Positions 6,599-6,602 of a stretch of 6,602 nt of DNA are shown piece after piece. Under the pieces are notes generated by a model. That model was not told the DNA's origin, made no database searches, and saw nothing but the letters and a program-made list of their open reading frames with translations. The DNA is from Mariprofundaceae bacterium (GTDB lineage Bacteria > Pseudomonadota > Zetaproteobacteria > Mariprofundales > Mariprofundaceae): assembly GCA_030950965.1 (NCBI GenBank), contig JAUZQP010000018.1, positions 1 through 6,602 on the forward strand, in the 5' to 3' direction. Position 1 is the first letter of the stretch, and every line of letters starts with the position of its first letter. Made by a program: the position numbers and the translations under genes.

Positions 6599-6602
6599 GT
6601 GT

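Noticed and set aside
1..6602. Search for mobile elements, tRNA or rRNA genes, CRISPR arrays, attachment sites or long direct repeats.
   Set aside because: The window is almost entirely filled by five same-strand genes, and none of these structures is visible.

Overview
All supported genes lie on the minus strand, so the window reads from right to left. It carries one complete, tightly packed efflux operon: an ArsR-family regulator, a TolC-type outer-membrane channel, a periplasmic adaptor (membrane fusion protein) and an RND inner-membrane proton/drug antiporter. Upstream, at the right edge, is a small membrane-anchored NusG domain II protein. A three-part pump of this kind means a Gram-negative host. 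Base composition looks close to balanced by eye, and the protein style is proteobacterial. A gamma- or zetaproteobacterial, possibly sulfur- or iron-oxidising, chemotroph is my guess, held weakly; the window has no taxonomic marker.

Layout: 6598-6209 NusG_II protein; 6208-6115 a short intergenic region with a promoter and a 26-bp AT-rich near-perfect palindrome; 6114-5812 ArsR-type repressor; 5815-4442 TolC-family channel, whose start overlaps the regulator's stop (ATGA); 4426-3314 adaptor, after a 15-nt gap with a clear Shine-Dalgarno; 3321-58 RND permease, overlapping the adaptor by 8 nt; 57-1 non-coding with no convincing terminator.

How it works together: the permease takes substrate from the periplasm or inner membrane using the proton gradient, the adaptor bridges the periplasm, and the TolC-like channel lets substrate out of the cell. 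The regulator is probably co-transcribed with its targets and autorepressed through the palindrome, which covers the -10, the spacer and half of the -35.

The most interesting point is the regulator's chemistry. It does not look like an arsenic or zinc sensor. Two of its three cysteines (C29 and C95, 66 residues apart) fall where the BigR/SqrR/YgaV group carries its persulfide/polysulfide-sensing pair. The window may therefore encode a reactive-sulfur-inducible RND pump. The pump's substrate cannot be read from the sequence. Secondary observations are a probable leaderless regulator mRNA, an arginine in place of the usual TM10 lysine of the proton relay, and nine-base homopolymer tracts inside two genes.
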